Counted from the stretch's first letter, positions 8,769 to 17,427 are shown. The stretch is 64,000 nucleotides of DNA from JAJYSO01 sp964586655 (GCA_964586655.1 CAZPGY010000011.1:12338-76337), one strand, 5' to 3'. Notes: a model not told the origin generated them from the sequence alone. Translations and numbers: made by a program.

Positions 8769-9234
8769 AAGATTCAAAATTTTGGCTAAATATAACAAAC
8801 TCCTTTAACCCGGAAAATTCATGAAATTTATTTTAGGCGAATTTTGGAGGGTATGCTGAGTTTACCGAAGTGCGTCAAATCCTGTAGCTGTCCCGTACCT
8901 ACGGGACTGCAAAGGGTTTGCAACGAAACCTGTATTGAGTGTCATCGAAATAAAGACGTCAAAATAAATCCAAGCAACATGAATTCTCCATAGCCCAAAT
9001 TTGAGCCTTTATATTTTATCTATTTATATCATTAATCCCTTGATAATCTGAAAATTATTTAATTATTCCTCAATTTGCGGTGAATTTTCGGGTTAAACTA
9101 TGGCGGTCTAAACAGGATTCCCTAACCGTGAAAGGCTGAAAACAAATTTGAGCACCTTAACCGGTCTTAGCATTTTGACCATCCGTCTTTAGACAATGTT
9201 GGCCAGATGCCTTACCTTTGTCCAAAATAGGGAA
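8769..9234. other. Intergenic region between divergent dapD and ruvX
   Basis: No credible ORF. A perfect hairpin GTCCCGTA-CC-TACGGGAC lies at 8890-8907, and a related palindrome, TCCCGCACGTGCGGGA, occurs near 14175. The stretch 8855-8880 (GAGTTTACCGAAGTGCGTC) resembles 11080-11102 (TGACTTTGTCGAAGTGTTC), suggesting a short dispersed repeat. The right end holds the likely ruvX promoter. Confidence 0.5.
9213..9220 (+). promoter_or_regulatory. -7 box of the probable ruvX promoter
   Basis: TACCTTTG matches TAnnTTTG exactly. TTTAGACA about 20 bp upstream (from 9188) approximates the -33 TTTG element. The box lies inside the upstream in-frame extension of the ruvX ORF, which favours the start at 9235 over 9196. 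Confidence 0.5.
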
Positions 9235-9642
9235 ATGGCACGTATTTTAGCATTGGATTATGGCACTAAACGAACCGGAATTGCTATTACAGACGAGTTA
9301 CAACTCATCGCTTCCGGTTTGACTACGGTGAATACAACAGAGCTGTTGAGCTTTTTGAAAGGCTATTTTAATCGTGAAAAAGTGGAGTTGATCATTGTGG
9401 GCGAACCTAAACAAACAGATGGAACCCCTTCTCAAAGCGAGCAACACATTCAAGCATTTCTTAAAGAATTTACTCGAGAATTTCCCCAAATGCCGGTGAA
9501 ACGCATAGACGAACGCTTTACTTCCAAAATGGCCTTTCAAACCATGATAGACAGTGGATTGACTAAAAAACAACGTCGCAATAAGGCTTTGGTAGATGAA
9601 GTGAGTGCTACGATTATTTTGCAGACTTATTTGTATAAATAA
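9235..9642 (+). CDS. ruvX: Putative pre-16S rRNA nuclease / Holliday-junction resolvase-like YqgF
   Basis: A 135-residue RNase H-fold protein of the YqgF/RuvX family, proposed to act in 16S rRNA 5' maturation. Seen: LALDYGTKRTGIAI at the N-terminus (catalytic Asp), VGEPKQTDGTPSQSE in the middle (catalytic Glu region), RIDERFTS, and VDEVSATIILQTYL at the end (final Asp). Length is typical. The start at 9235 is chosen because the protein then begins MARILALDYG as in the family. It is followed within 80 bp by def, the usual Bacteroidota arrangement ruvX-def-DUF5606. Confidence 0.93.
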   Translation: MARILALDYGTKRTGIAITDELQLIASGLTTVNTTELLSFLKGYFNREKVELIIVGEPKQTDGTPSQSEQHIQAFLKEFTREFPQMPVKRIDERFTSKMAFQTMIDSGLTKKQRRNKALVDEVSATIILQTYLYK

Positions 9643-9686
9643 GCTCTAAATTTGGCCGTATAGTCCTGTTAAATCCTTCATTTTTT

Positions 9687-9694
9687 TACCTTTG
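9687..9694 (+). promoter_or_regulatory. -7 box upstream of def
   Basis: TACCTTTG matches TAnnTTTG, 25 bp before the def ATG at 9720. No clear TTG is found at -33 spacing. Confidence 0.4.
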
Positions 9695-9719
9695 CAAATA
9701 TAAATTGAGACACTTAATT

Positions 9720-10310
9720 ATGGTTTTACCTATTGTAGCATACGGAGACCCGATTTTAAAGAAGAAAGCAAAAGACCTTGAAAAAGATTACAAACAGCTT
9801 GAGGAGTTGATAGAAAATATGTGGGAAACCATGTATAAAGCCTATGGCGTAGGTTTAGCAGCTCCACAAATTGGAAAGTCAATTCGTCTTTTTGTAGTGG
9901 ATCCTACCGGATTTATCGATGAAGAAAAGGTGGAAGAGGAGGAGCTGAAACAGCTAAAAGAGGCCAAAGGCGCATATATCAATCCGGTAATTTTGGAGCG
10001 CGAGGGAGAAGATTGGGGGTTTACTGAAGGGTGCCTCAGTATTCCCGATATTCGTGAAGATGTTTTTCGTCCTGAAAGAATCACCATTGCATATTACGAT
10101 ACACAATTCAACAAACACACCAAGGTTTTTGACGGCTTAGCAGCTCGAGTGATCCAGCATGAGTATGATCATATTGAAGGAATTTTGTTCACTGATAAGC
10201 TATCCAGCCTCAAGAAGCGTCTGATTAAAAACAAATTGGGGAAAATTGCCAAAGGAAAAATTAAAGTAGATTATCGCATGCGTTTTCCCAAGGCAAAAAA
10301 AATGTCTTGA
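9720..10310 (+). CDS. def: Peptide deformylase
   Basis: Metalloenzyme that removes the formyl group from the initiator methionine of new proteins. All three family motifs are present: GVGLAAPQIGKS (motif 1), EGCLSIPD (motif 2, metal-ligand Cys) and QHEYDHIEG (motif 3, HExxH-type with both metal histidines). 196 residues from the ATG at 9720; a TTG at 9705 would add five residues and is less likely. The C-terminus is basic (KKRLIKNKLGKIAKGK), as in Bacteroidota homologues. Lies between ruvX and the DUF5606 gene on the same strand. Confidence 0.97.
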   Translation: MVLPIVAYGDPILKKKAKDLEKDYKQLEELIENMWETMYKAYGVGLAAPQIGKSIRLFVVDPTGFIDEEKVEEEELKQLKEAKGAYINPVILEREGEDWGFTEGCLSIPDIREDVFRPERITIAYYDTQFNKHTKVFDGLAARVIQHEYDHIEGILFTDKLSSLKKRLIKNKLGKIAKGKIKVDYRMRFPKAKKMS

Positions 10311-10362
10311 TGCTTGGTAATTTTTGAGAGAGGTTGCATATTTGTGCCTCAAAATTTTTAAA

Positions 10363-10815
10363 ATGAGTTTAGAAAAAATTTTAGCCATTTCCGGAAAACC
10401 CGGGCTGTATGAGCTCAAGGCACAAACTCGATCAGGCTTTGTCGCTCAATCTTTGCAGAACGGAAAAAAGATTGCTGTTAATTTGCAGCATAATGTCAGT
10501 ATGCTGAGCGAGATTTCTATCTACACCCATTCAGGGGAAGTGCCATTACCCGAGGTTTTTGAAAAGATTTATGCGCAAAAAAAAGGCGAAAAAACCATCA
10601 GTCACAAATCTGATAAGCAAGAGTTGATTGCTCATTTTGAAGAAGTCTTTCCCGAGTATGATAAAGATCGGGTTTATGCCAGTAACATTAAAAAAGTATT
10701 CCAATGGTATAACCTGTTGCTCGATAATAATATCACCACATTCACTACCCGAGAAGAGGACAGCGAGGAAAACACCAAGAAAAACACCAAAAAAGGAGCT
10801 GCCGAAGAAGAATAA
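10363..10815 (+). CDS. DUF5606 domain protein
   Basis: 150 residues, starting MSLEKILAISGKPGLYEL; the upstream TTG at 10324 is not needed. This matches the Bacteroidota-restricted DUF5606 family, usually found directly after def. The N-terminal 50 residues form a small beta-rich domain (SGKPGLYELKAQTRSGFVAQSL) resembling an RNA- or ligand-binding barrel, the middle is helical (YDKDRVYASNIKKVFQWYNLLL), and the tail is a low-complexity Glu/Lys stretch. Function unknown. Co-oriented with def, 52 bp downstream of it. Confidence 0.85.
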   Translation: MSLEKILAISGKPGLYELKAQTRSGFVAQSLQNGKKIAVNLQHNVSMLSEISIYTHSGEVPLPEVFEKIYAQKKGEKTISHKSDKQELIAHFEEVFPEYDKDRVYASNIKKVFQWYNLLLDNNITTFTTREEDSEENTKKNTKKGAAEEE

Positions 10816-11004
10816 GTCCACAGAGTTTAATAAAAAACGTAGCAAACTTTTGGAAATGGATTAAAGGAGCTTTGTGTCGCACAAACTCTTTACATTGTCT
10901 GTCATTTTCCATCCCTTCGTAATACCTGCTGTGTTAGTTCATCAAAAGTCGTGCTTCAAAATACGTTCAAAGCGATGTGAAAACAGACCTAAGATCATTT
11001 CTCA
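10816..11004. other. Intergenic sequence, nothing recognised
   Basis: First part of a 364-bp gap between convergent genes. No ORF, RNA or clear repeat is seen. The rest of the gap holds the terminator at 11005-11031 and the repeat at 11106-11159. Confidence 0.5.
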
Positions 11005-11031
11005 AGTAAAAAAGCAGGACAAATCCTGCTT
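11005..11031 (-). terminator. Rho-independent terminator of the small membrane-protein gene
   Basis: Read on the minus strand, AAGCAGGA, loop TTTG, TCCTGCTT, then a TTTTTTAC tail. A perfect 8-bp stem plus T-run, about 150 bp beyond the stop of the minus-strand gene 11180-11674. Confidence 0.75.
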
Positions 11032-11105
11032 CTGATACCCAAATCCATTTAATGATAAGCCCATAACAGCACGATAGCTTGCACTGACTTTGTCGAAGTG
11101 TTCAC

Positions 11106-11159
11106 AACAGGACATTTCACTGTTGGTGCTGCGAGCCCAACGAAACGCTGGTTGTTGGG
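11106..11159. repeat. 54-bp hairpin repeat, copy A (copy B at 61001-61054)
   Basis: 47 of 54 positions match 61001-61054; the identical block GCGAGCCCAACGAAACGCT lies at 11131-11149. GCCCAAC (11134-11140) and GTTGGGC (11154-11160) are inverted, and fit the attC core patterns RYYYAAC and GTTRRRY. In both places the repeat lies just beyond the stop codon of a minus-strand accessory gene. Confidence 0.8.
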
Positions 11160-11179
11160 CTGCGTTTTTTAGTTCATTT

Positions 11180-11674
11180 TTATGTCCCGTGTTGTTCTAC
11201 TTTAATTACTTTTCCGTCTTTGAATTTAATTACTAATACATCAGGGTCAATATTTGCGAAGCCTGGTTTAAGTCCAAGGTAATAAAACCATTTATTAGAT
11301 TCATCATTCTCAGTTTCACCTAATATTTTCCGTACTTCCGGTTTAGTTTTTCCTATTAGAAGTTTGCTTTCAATTAGATTTTCGGAAATTTCATATCGTT
11401 TCTGTCTGTTTGAACGCCACTGTTCCTTGCTAAAATTATTTTGTGGATAATAGCTAATACTAAATAACCATAACATCACAATTCCTACATAAATTATAGG
11501 TGTTGCAATAACGGTAGCACTCCAAGTTGCTATCTTTCTAGTTTTGCGTGCCTTTATAGATCTTCTGAATACCCAACGCCAAATAAAAAATGCTGGGATT
11601 GCAAGTGCTATCAGAATAAAGTATACTACGATACTTATTCCAAAAATTGTCGGTATGTAAAGTAATGTCGGCAT
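11180..11674 (-). CDS. Small membrane protein with BamE/SmpA-like C-terminal module
   Basis: 164 residues from the ATG at 11674 (the longer ORF start at 11761 runs through repeat sequence). Two membrane segments lie near the N-terminus (LLYIPTIFGISIVVYFILIA and an Ile/Val-rich helix ending in MLWLFSISYY), separated by a basic loop RRSIKARKTRK. The C-terminal 60 residues read LLIGKTKPEVRKILGE, then W-x-YYLGLKPGF, then IKFKDGKVIKVEQ. That is the pattern of BamE/SmpA-type small beta domains (G-K-T-xx-EV-xx-xLG, Y-x-L, F-xDGKV). Function unknown. The gene is bracketed by palindromic repeats on both sides, the layout of a mobile or cassette-like accessory gene. Confidence 0.65.
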   Translation of the reverse strand: MPTLLYIPTIFGISIVVYFILIALAIPAFFIWRWVFRRSIKARKTRKIATWSATVIATPIIYVGIVMLWLFSISYYPQNNFSKEQWRSNRQKRYEISENLIESKLLIGKTKPEVRKILGETENDESNKWFYYLGLKPGFANIDPDVLVIKFKDGKVIKVEQHGT

Positions 11675-11689
11675 AGTTTTGGTTTGTCG

Positions 11690-11815
11690 GCATAACCCAT
11701 AACGGTTTGCATATTGCCATTCGGGAAGCTTCAATTTATTACTAACGTTTATTAGAAGCACAAAACTTCAAGTTTGCACGTCAGCCCGCTTGACGCAAAA
11801 TTCGTGTTAGCGGTT
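11690..11815. repeat. Palindrome-rich element at the 5' side of the small membrane gene
   Basis: Contains several imperfect inverted repeats ending in TAACG/GTTAGC cores: CCATAACGG (near 11698), TACTAACG (near 11745) and GTGTTAGCGG (near 11807). TTTGCACGTCA pairs with TGACGCAAA (about 11774-11800). Such sequences are frequent around accessory genes in Bacteroidota. Boundaries are approximate. Confidence 0.5.
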
Positions 11816-11859
11816 CGTTTTTAAGTCAGAAAATTCGCCTATTTTCTGATACGTTAATG

Positions 11860-11884
11860 TGTCCTAATTTTGGGGAAGCTTACA
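11860..11884. mobile_element. Solo IS3 terminal inverted repeat (25 bp)
   Basis: Twenty-five bases identical to the right end of the IS3-family element at 58617-58641 (begins TGTCCTAATTTTGG, ends AAGCTTACA). No transposase or second end is nearby. It is a stranded IS end: a relic of a deleted copy or of a one-ended event. Confidence 0.85.
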
Positions 11885-11917
11885 CTATAAATTGTGGGAG
11901 ACCGAAAAATGTGTTAC

Positions 11918-12484
11918 TTATTGCTTTTTAAATTCGGCATCTACTTTTATTTTTACTTTGTCACTCACTACGGAAGCCGGGAATTTGGTACCTACCTTAA
12001 ATTCTTTGCGATCCAACATACCCGTTATTTGGAATCCGGCAACCTGTCCGCTTTTTTGTTCAATGGTTCCGCGATACCATACTTTTAAAGTGACAGGCTT
12101 GGTGATGCCGTGTAAACTCAGTTGCCCATCTACTTTGTACTTGTGTTCATCAATCTTTTTGATGGACGTACTTTTAAAAGTCATGGTGGGATATTGCGCT
12201 ACATTAAAAAAGTCGGCACTTTTTAAATGATTGTCACGCATTTCTACTTGCGTATCAATGGAAGCCACATCAATCGTGACCGTAAAAACGGCATCACTAA
12301 AATCTTTTTCTGAAGTGACAATAGTGGCGTCAAATTTGTCAAAAAGACCTTCAATTTCTGAAATTCCATTGTGGATAACAGCAAAGGAAACCTGAGAATG
12401 ATTGGGGTCTGATTTCCAGGTGGTTTGAGCAAAGACGCTTGCGCTTAAAAAAGCGATAAAAATAAACGAAATTAGGGTTTTCAT
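11918..12484 (-). CDS. YceI family periplasmic protein
   Basis: 188 residues with a Sec signal (MKTLISFIFIAFLSASVFAQ). The mature part is the YceI lipocalin-like fold: WKSDPNHSQVSFAVIHNGISEIEG at the N-terminus, DNHLKSADFFNVAQYPTMTFKS (the family's DxHLRSxDFFdvekyPtitF block) and GQLSLHGITKPVTL. Members bind isoprenoid-type lipids in the periplasm; the ligand here is unknown. Downstream of the serine hydrolase on the same strand with a 172-bp gap, so probably its own transcript. Confidence 0.93.
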   Translation of the reverse strand: MKTLISFIFIAFLSASVFAQTTWKSDPNHSQVSFAVIHNGISEIEGLFDKFDATIVTSEKDFSDAVFTVTIDVASIDTQVEMRDNHLKSADFFNVAQYPTMTFKSTSIKKIDEHKYKVDGQLSLHGITKPVTLKVWYRGTIEQKSGQVAGFQITGMLDRKEFKVGTKFPASVVSDKVKIKVDAEFKKQ

Positions 12485-12656
12485 GATTTTTCTTATGAGG
12501 TTTATTGATAATCGGCGGAATATACGAGATTTACCGATGATGGGGAACGGTTTTGATTTTGTTTAACTTTAAACCAAACCTTTGTGATTTGCGGTTTGTG
12601 CTTTTTAACCGCACAATTTTGGATAGAAGTAAGTAGCAGTATACTGTTTTGCTCGT

Positions 12657-13919
12657 TTACTCGAATGTTTTCTCCACTGCTTTGATAAAGGCTCGACGGT
12701 TTTGAACCAATTTTTTGGAGGTTGCTTTTGGCCAAGCGGCAATTTGTGCAATGATGAGATTTTTATGAGGATTGATATAAATCATCTGCCCAAAAATACC
12801 TATTGCTGCATAGCTTCCGTTTTCAAAACGCCACCACAAATAACCATACCCGCCTCCTTGGTCGTTGGTTTTATAAAGCAGGTCAGTGGCTTTATCGAGC
12901 CATTGAGGAGAGAAGATGCTTTTGCCTTTGTGTTGTCCGCGATGTAGCATCACCGTTCCCAAGCGGGCATAATCGCGTAAAGTAGCAGAAAGTCCGCTGC
13001 CGCCAATATTCAATCCGCTGCACTCATCAGCCAGCCAATAAGCACAGTGTGCCATTCCCCAAACACGCCAAATTTTTTCAGACAGGTATTCAGCCAAGCT
13101 TTTTCCGGTTGCTTTTTGGATTAAGATGCCGAGTAAATCGGTTTCGCCAGTGCTGTAGTTCCAGTGTTCACCAGGTTTATGGGCAAATTTCAGGGTTTTC
13201 ATATAGGTTAAGATGTGAGACTCATCGCCTTGACAATCTTGAAGATACATTTGTGCCACATCAGATTGCGGATCGGCATAATCTTCATTCCACGCAATTC
13301 CGGAGGTCATGGTCAGCAACTGGCGGACGGTGACTTGGCCATAATCATGTCCTTTTAATTCGGGGATATATTGCTGCAAAGGATCTTCTAAACTCTCAAT
13401 ATCTCCTTCTTTTAAAGCCACGCCAAGCAACATTGAGGATACCGATTTGGCCATGGAAAAAGAAGTCCATACCGTGTTTTTGGTAATGCTGTCGGCATAG
13501 GCTTCTAAACGGATTTTATTGTTTTTTAAAACGAGTACGCCGGCAATGTGGTTGGTTTGCATATAAGTTTTCAAGGAGGTGCCGTCTTGCCATTTCGGAC
13601 TGATACTTCTTCCTTTTTGCAATTGATACGTTTTTGAACCGGCAGGAGCAGGTACCGAGATGCTCGGAAAAATATTTTGCATCATCGGGAAACGACGTTC
13701 TTTTTCGGCTTGTGACCAAAACAACAAACTTTCGAGTTTGGCTCCCATGGTTTCGCCGGGAAGCGCCGATCGTTCTTTTTCAACATCAAATGGAGCGGTA
13801 CTTAAACAAGCCTTTGTCAAAGTTGATGCCGTTGGTTTTTTCGGGGAGACTTGTGCCGTTGTATGCATCGCGAATGCAACAGACAGCAATAGGAAGAGTA
13901 GGAATTCTTTACGCATCAT
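12657..13919 (-). CDS. Exported serine hydrolase, class C beta-lactamase-like family
   Basis: 420 residues with a signal peptide (MMRKEFLLFLLLSVAFAMHTTAQ). The beta-lactamase/transpeptidase fold shows the SxxK active site S155-M-A-K158 in WTSFSMAKSVSSMLLG, a tyrosine motif Y255-S-T in HWNYSTGETDLLG, and GYGYLWWRFENGSYAAIGIFGQMIYI near the end. The last resembles 6-aminohexanoate-dimer hydrolase-like proteins rather than true AmpC. It is likely an esterase or peptidase acting in the periplasm; the substrate is not predictable. The start could be either of two adjacent ATGs (13919 or 13916). Confidence 0.88.
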   Translation of the reverse strand: MMRKEFLLFLLLSVAFAMHTTAQVSPKKPTASTLTKACLSTAPFDVEKERSALPGETMGAKLESLLFWSQAEKERRFPMMQNIFPSISVPAPAGSKTYQLQKGRSISPKWQDGTSLKTYMQTNHIAGVLVLKNNKIRLEAYADSITKNTVWTSFSMAKSVSSMLLGVALKEGDIESLEDPLQQYIPELKGHDYGQVTVRQLLTMTSGIAWNEDYADPQSDVAQMYLQDCQGDESHILTYMKTLKFAHKPGEHWNYSTGETDLLGILIQKATGKSLAEYLSEKIWRVWGMAHCAYWLADECSGLNIGGSGLSATLRDYARLGTVMLHRGQHKGKSIFSPQWLDKATDLLYKTNDQGGGYGYLWWRFENGSYAAIGIFGQMIYINPHKNLIIAQIAAWPKATSKKLVQNRRAFIKAVEKTFE

Positions 13920-14362
13920 GCCAATTTGAATTTTGGGTACTACCCAAATTTAATGGAAGATTTAAAATCCATTTTTATCGACCCCGACCCTAAAAGAGGT
14001 AAAATGGATTTTAAGACAGCTATTATCGCTGTTTTTTTGGCTCCCTTAGGGTTGGGGGACGAAAAATAGTCATTTCCATTAAAATAACAGTAGAACCGGA
14101 TTTTGTGCGAAAGTACACAAAATTTATTCATTACAGATTTCACAAAAATCCACAGGCATAGCCATAACTATGACGTCCCGCACGTGCGGGATTAACGAAG
14201 AGATTTGTAGGCTTAATCGGAAGATCAATCTATTTTTAAGGGTCACTTCCATATTATTTGGTTTCTATCAATGACACCTCCATAGAAGCTTATTCAAACA
14301 TAGGAATCCTCATAGCCATGATCATAATTTTTAGAACTGATAATAAAACGGAGCAATAATCA
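13920..14362. other. Intergenic region with nested inverted repeats
   Basis: No ORF supported. AAAATCCATTTT (from 13966) is inverted as AAAATGGATTTT (from about 14001). CGACCCCGACCCTAAAAGAG (from 13979) is imperfectly inverted as CTCCCTTAGGGTTGGGGG (from 14041). Further right, CATAGCCATAACTATG (14156-14171) and TCCCGCACGTGCGGGA (about 14174-14189) are perfect or near-perfect palindromes. Relatives of these hairpins occur near 8890, 39121 and 39653, so this gap seems to be a pile-up of dispersed palindromic elements. Confidence 0.6.
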
Positions 14363-15790
14363 TTAAGCAGCTTCCGTCAGATTTTCAATAATTGCCAAAA
14401 TATGGGTCGGGTAAATCCCTAACCAGAGGATAAAGACAAAGATAAAAACCAATATGATTCCGCTTATGATAGAGGTCTTTCCAATGGAAATGTTACTTTC
14501 TTTTTTGGAGAACATAGCCACGACCACCCGCAGGTAATAATACAAGCCAATTCCACTGGAGATGACCAGCACAATAACCAAGAGCCATAGGGCTGAACCC
14601 ACCCCGGAGAGGAGTAAGTAGAATTTCCCTAAAAATCCGGCTGTTAGGGGGATTCCGGCCAAAGACAGCATGATGGCAGTCATTAAAACTGCTACCCAAG
14701 GCTTGGACCAATAAAGTCCCCGGTAATCGGACAGTTCATACAACTCGCGTCCTTTTCCCGTCATATAGCTTATAATGCCGAAGGCTCCTAACATGGCGAC
14801 AAAGTAGGTGGTCAGGTAAAAGATAGCTGCATTGACGCCATCGGCACTCAAAGCCAAAAGCGGAACAATCATATATCCCAAGTGACCGATAGAGGAGTAG
14901 GCCAACAGGCGTTTGATATTTTTTTGCCGCAGTGCCAGCCAATTTCCCACCAGCATCGAAGCGATAGACAAAACGGCCAATGCCGTCCAAATGGTACTGT
15001 GTTCCGAACCGTTTAGTTCATAGAACATTCGAATGAGGAAAGCAAACACGCTTCCTTTAGAAATGGTGGCCACAAAGGCCGATACCGGAGCCGGTGCGCC
15101 GGCATAGATGTCCGGGGTCCAAAAATGAAACGGGAACAAGGCCAATTTGAATCCCAATCCGGCAACAATCATCGCCATCCCGCCAATAAATAGGGGAGTA
15201 GTCAGGGCTTTGGGCGTCAGTTCGGCTGCAATAAGGTCGAGTTGCATTACCCCGGTTTGGGCATAAACCAAGGCAAAACCAAAGAGGAGAATAGCCACTG
15301 ATACTGCGGCCATAATTAAGTACTTTATCCCGGCTTCAATGCCTTCATGATTGGTTTTTAAATAGGCAATCAGCACATACAGCGGTACACTCATCAATTC
15401 CAGGGAAAGGAAAAAAGAGATAAAGTGATTGCTGATGGGCATAGAGATCGCCCCGAGGGAGGCCACGGTCAACAAGACATAGTATTCTTCTCGCCTAAGT
15501 TTTTTCTGTTTTTCAAAATAGGAATAAGAAAACAGGGTAATAAAAAATCCGGCAATTAGGAGCAGGCCTATAAAAAGCAAACTAAAGCCATCGACTTTAA
15601 ATAAAGTCGTTACTTCGGCACCGGTTGGCTGAATATAAAAAAGTGAGCCAAAGGCGATAAGCATGGCCAAGGCTGTCACAAAATGTATAAACTTGTGACT
15701 TCTTTTGACGGCTATGGAAAGTAAACTTACCACGGCAGCTATCGCCAAAATGATTTGTGGAAGTAATAAGGTCAAATCTTCTTTTACCAT
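14363..15790 (-). CDS. nuoN: NADH-quinone oxidoreductase subunit N
   Basis: 475-residue antiporter-like membrane subunit of complex I, one of the three proton-pumping modules. About 13-14 hydrophobic helices. The key features of the family are visible: glutamate in SLELMSVPLYVL, lysine in GFKLALFPFHFWTPDIYAGAP (the PFHFWTPDxY signature) and a second lysine region in KNIKRLLAYSSIGHLGYM. Last gene of the nuo operon; its start overlaps the nuoM stop by 7 bases, suggesting translational coupling. Confidence 0.96.
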   Translation of the reverse strand: MVKEDLTLLLPQIILAIAAVVSLLSIAVKRSHKFIHFVTALAMLIAFGSLFYIQPTGAEVTTLFKVDGFSLLFIGLLLIAGFFITLFSYSYFEKQKKLRREEYYVLLTVASLGAISMPISNHFISFFLSLELMSVPLYVLIAYLKTNHEGIEAGIKYLIMAAVSVAILLFGFALVYAQTGVMQLDLIAAELTPKALTTPLFIGGMAMIVAGLGFKLALFPFHFWTPDIYAGAPAPVSAFVATISKGSVFAFLIRMFYELNGSEHSTIWTALAVLSIASMLVGNWLALRQKNIKRLLAYSSIGHLGYMIVPLLALSADGVNAAIFYLTTYFVAMLGAFGIISYMTGKGRELYELSDYRGLYWSKPWVAVLMTAIMLSLAGIPLTAGFLGKFYLLLSGVGSALWLLVIVLVISSGIGLYYYLRVVVAMFSKKESNISIGKTSIISGIILVFIFVFILWLGIYPTHILAIIENLTEAA

Positions 15791-17427
15791 TGTTTACCTC
15801 TTTTTGATTGATGAATGGCATCCGGAGCAAGTGCGTTGTGGCCTTGTTCCAATGCGGTTAAATAATTTTCTTTTTTACGGAGCACCGCTGTATACTGCAC
15901 AACCGATGATTGTTGTGTGGGTTTAAGCTGTGCTTGCGTCTGTGTTTCTAATTGCTCAAAAACGGGTTTGACGGTGTCAAAAACTTTTTGTGGAAAAAGT
16001 CCCAACCAAACAATCACGATAATGAGGCAAGCCATCACAAGATGTTCGCGTGCAGAAAAATCGGAGAGGTTCCAGTTGTTTTCCTTAACGGCAGGCGCAT
16101 TTTGATTGTGAAAAACCCGTTGTAAAATATTCAGTGCATAAATCATGGATCCAATGAGCCCTAATGCCCCCAGTATGGCCCAAAGTGTACTGGCTTGAAA
16201 GGTGCCGGAAAGGATTAAAAATTCAGCAATAAAGTTCCCTAATCCCGGTAGGCCTACGGTGGCCAAGACAAATATCATGGTAATTGCGCCCATGCGCGGC
16301 ATTTGTTGCCACAGTCCGCCCATCTGCCGAATATCGGTAATCCCGGTTCGTTCTTGAAGGGCGCCGGCGATGATAAACAAGGCACTAATACTAATTCCGT
16401 GGGCTAACATTTCCATGACTGTTCCTTGATAGGCCAATATTTCAAATGAAAAGATTCCCAATAGGATAAAACCCATGTGGCTAAAACTGGAAAAGGCAAT
16501 CAGTCGCTTGAGATTGGTTTGTGCATAGGCCATTTTGGCGCCATACAGAATGCCAATCACCCCAACTCCCATTACCCAAGGCGCAATGGCATGGGCAGCT
16601 TCCGGAAAAAGGGGCAGCACAAATCGCAATAAACCGTATGCAGCGGTTTTGGTCATCAATCCGGCCAAGATTACTGTTCCTGCTGTGGGGGATTGATCGT
16701 AGGCATCGGGTAACCAGCTGTGAAATGGGAAACCCGGTAATTTGGTGACAAAGGCGATGAGAAAACCACACATCAGCCAAAAACCCATTTGTCCGGCAAA
16801 GGAGGTGCCCAGCAAGGCAAAATAATCAAAGGTGTATTCGCCGGTTTGGTGTCCGTGGACAAAATACAATCCCAAAATGGCCAATAGCATGAGCAGTCCG
16901 CTGATTTGGGTGAATAAAAAGAATTTGATACTGGCATATTTTCGCTTGTTAAAGCCCCAGATTCCCATAAGGAAGAACATGGGAATGAGCATCACCTCCC
17001 AAAAAAAGTAGAACAACAGTAAATCCATGGAAAAGAAAACTCCCAAGATTCCTCCGAGAAGCCAGAGGATGTTGAAGTGATAGAACCCTATCTTCGTTTT
17101 GATTTCTTTCCAAGAAGCCAAGATGCTCAATGCCCCCACAAAAAGGGTCAGCACGGCCATAACCAAGCTGAGACCGTCCATGGAAAAATGGAAACTTACC
17201 CCCAATTGCGGAATCCATTCTTTTTGAAAATTGACCAGCCAAGAACCATTTTGTCCCATATCACTAAGGCCGACCGGATTTTTCACCCAAAAAGATACGG
17301 CCATGATAAAATCGACTGCAACTGCCCCAAAGGCAATCCAGCGACTGGCAGATTTGCTCCATTTGGCAACGATCCAGGAGACGACTCCTGCAAGCATAAG
17401 AATAATGATGAGATTAACTAATATCAT
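15784..17427 (-). CDS. nuoM: NADH-quinone oxidoreductase subunit M
   Basis: 547-residue antiporter-like proton-pumping subunit. Conserved elements: FFWEVMLIPMFFLMG (transmembrane Glu), TKLPGFPFHSWLPDAYDQSPTAG (Lys and the HSWLPDA signature) and TNLKRLIAFSSFSHMGF. The C-terminal 60 residues after the last helix are soluble and slightly longer than in E. coli. Its start overlaps the nuoL stop by 4 bases (ATGA). Confidence 0.96.
   Translation of the reverse strand: MILVNLIIILMLAGVVSWIVAKWSKSASRWIAFGAVAVDFIMAVSFWVKNPVGLSDMGQNGSWLVNFQKEWIPQLGVSFHFSMDGLSLVMAVLTLFVGALSILASWKEIKTKIGFYHFNILWLLGGILGVFFSMDLLLFYFFWEVMLIPMFFLMGIWGFNKRKYASIKFFLFTQISGLLMLLAILGLYFVHGHQTGEYTFDYFALLGTSFAGQMGFWLMCGFLIAFVTKLPGFPFHSWLPDAYDQSPTAGTVILAGLMTKTAAYGLLRFVLPLFPEAAHAIAPWVMGVGVIGILYGAKMAYAQTNLKRLIAFSSFSHMGFILLGIFSFEILAYQGTVMEMLAHGISISALFIIAGALQERTGITDIRQMGGLWQQMPRMGAITMIFVLATVGLPGLGNFIAEFLILSGTFQASTLWAILGALGLIGSMIYALNILQRVFHNQNAPAVKENNWNLSDFSAREHLVMACLIIVIVWLGLFPQKVFDTVKPVFEQLETQTQAQLKPTQQSSVVQYTAVLRKKENYLTALEQGHNALAPDAIHQSKRGKQW

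Noticed and set aside
9196..9234. Upstream in-frame start of ruvX
   Set aside because: The extra 13 residues have no family match and contain a TAnnTTTG box, so the start at 9235 is preferred.
9705..9719. TTG start of def
   Set aside because: The ATG five codons later gives the normal deformylase N-terminus and lies at a better distance from the -7 box.
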